Part shown: positions 63,889-64,000 of the stretch, one piece after another
Layout: each line of letters starts with the position of its first letter
How positions within the stretch are numbered: position 1 is the first letter of the stretch
DNA from: Geoanaerobacter pelophilus
GTDB taxonomy: Bacteria; Desulfobacterota; Desulfuromonadia; Geobacterales; DSM-12255
DNA length: 64,000 nt
Direction of reading: 5' to 3'
Assembly (NCBI RefSeq): GCF_018476885.1
Contig: NZ_JAHCVJ010000003.1
Coordinates: forward strand, 1 to 64,000
Notes under the pieces: model-generated
Database searches by the model: none
What the model was told of the DNA's origin: nothing
What the model saw: only the letters and a program-made list of their open reading frames with translations
Program-made: the position numbers and the translations under genes

Positions 63889-64000
63889 GTGCCAAGCCCT
63901 CCCGGCTGAAACGGTCTAGCTCCGTCTCAGTCTGCAGCAATTCCTTTGGTTGTGGTGTAGATAAACCGTTTTACTATAGGATTCTGACTTGATTTGATTT
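63889..64000. other. upstream region of the porin-cytochrome operon
   Basis: No gene. On the minus strand TATAGT (near 63970) could serve as a -10, but no -35 can be named with confidence. Confidence 0.3.

Overview
The window looks like a chromosomal segment of a Geobacter-type bacterium (Geobacteraceae, Desulfuromonadota). This is inferred from gene content, not from a database match: a lipoprotein decaheme cytochrome of the DmsE/MtrA family beside an MtrB/PioB-type outer-membrane barrel, a GEMM-Ib riboswitch of the type known from Geobacter, a DHH-CBS-polyA-polymerase fusion, small DUF1858 proteins, and a combined pfa/ole lipid locus. Most of it is GC-rich housekeeping sequence. An AT-rich accessory island lies at about 43.27-48.42 kb.

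Layout. 1-1,554 (minus): 5' part of a large protein that joins three GspE/MshE N-terminal-like repeats to FN3 and Ig-like domains. 1.7-7.1 kb (minus): ettA, a small exported glycine-rich protein with a sigma-54-type promoter, the DHH-CBS-tRNA nucleotidyltransferase and a DUF1858 protein. 7.1-16.3 kb (minus): pyrR-pyrB-pyrC-carA-radical SAM-DUF486-carB-greA, headed by a leader that reads as a PyrR-type attenuator. 16.7-17.3 kb (plus): a PEP-CTERM protein with a sigma-54-type promoter.

17.5-43.3 kb (plus) is the most notable region. It holds a PUFA-synthase set (pfaD, pfaA with four tandem ACPs, and a pfaB/pfaC fusion), followed seven bases later by oleA and oleB. oleC and oleD lie 6 kb further on. 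Between the two halves sit a cytosolic CBS-histidine kinase and a receiver-only regulator on the opposite strand, a riboswitch with the 3',3'-cGAMP signature adenine in front of an unknown membrane protein, and MFS, amidohydrolase and ZIP transporter genes that run tightly into oleCD. Together the genes suggest that an iteratively made polyunsaturated acyl chain goes straight to OleA for head-to-head condensation, then through OleD, OleC and OleB to a long polyene hydrocarbon such as the hentriacontanonaene type.

43.3-48.4 kb is an island: a broken Xre antitoxin, a group II intron remnant, an RloC-like anticodon-nuclease/ATPase, and three or four small same-strand genes separated by palindromic attC-like elements. 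It is bounded by a direct repeat of the oleD 3' end, with a relic oleD tail next to the original shared terminator. 48.5-58.9 kb is housekeeping: lepB, lepA, yhbY, dgt, an aldolase-like gene, rsmD, coaD, an aminotransferase, DUF1858, PilZ-like, sppA and a YfcE-type phosphoesterase. 58.9-63.9 kb (minus): a porin-cytochrome pair (DmsE/MtrA-like and MtrB-like), an ABC-type binding protein, a receiver protein and a cysteine-tailed hypothetical protein. I found no tRNA, rRNA or CRISPR.
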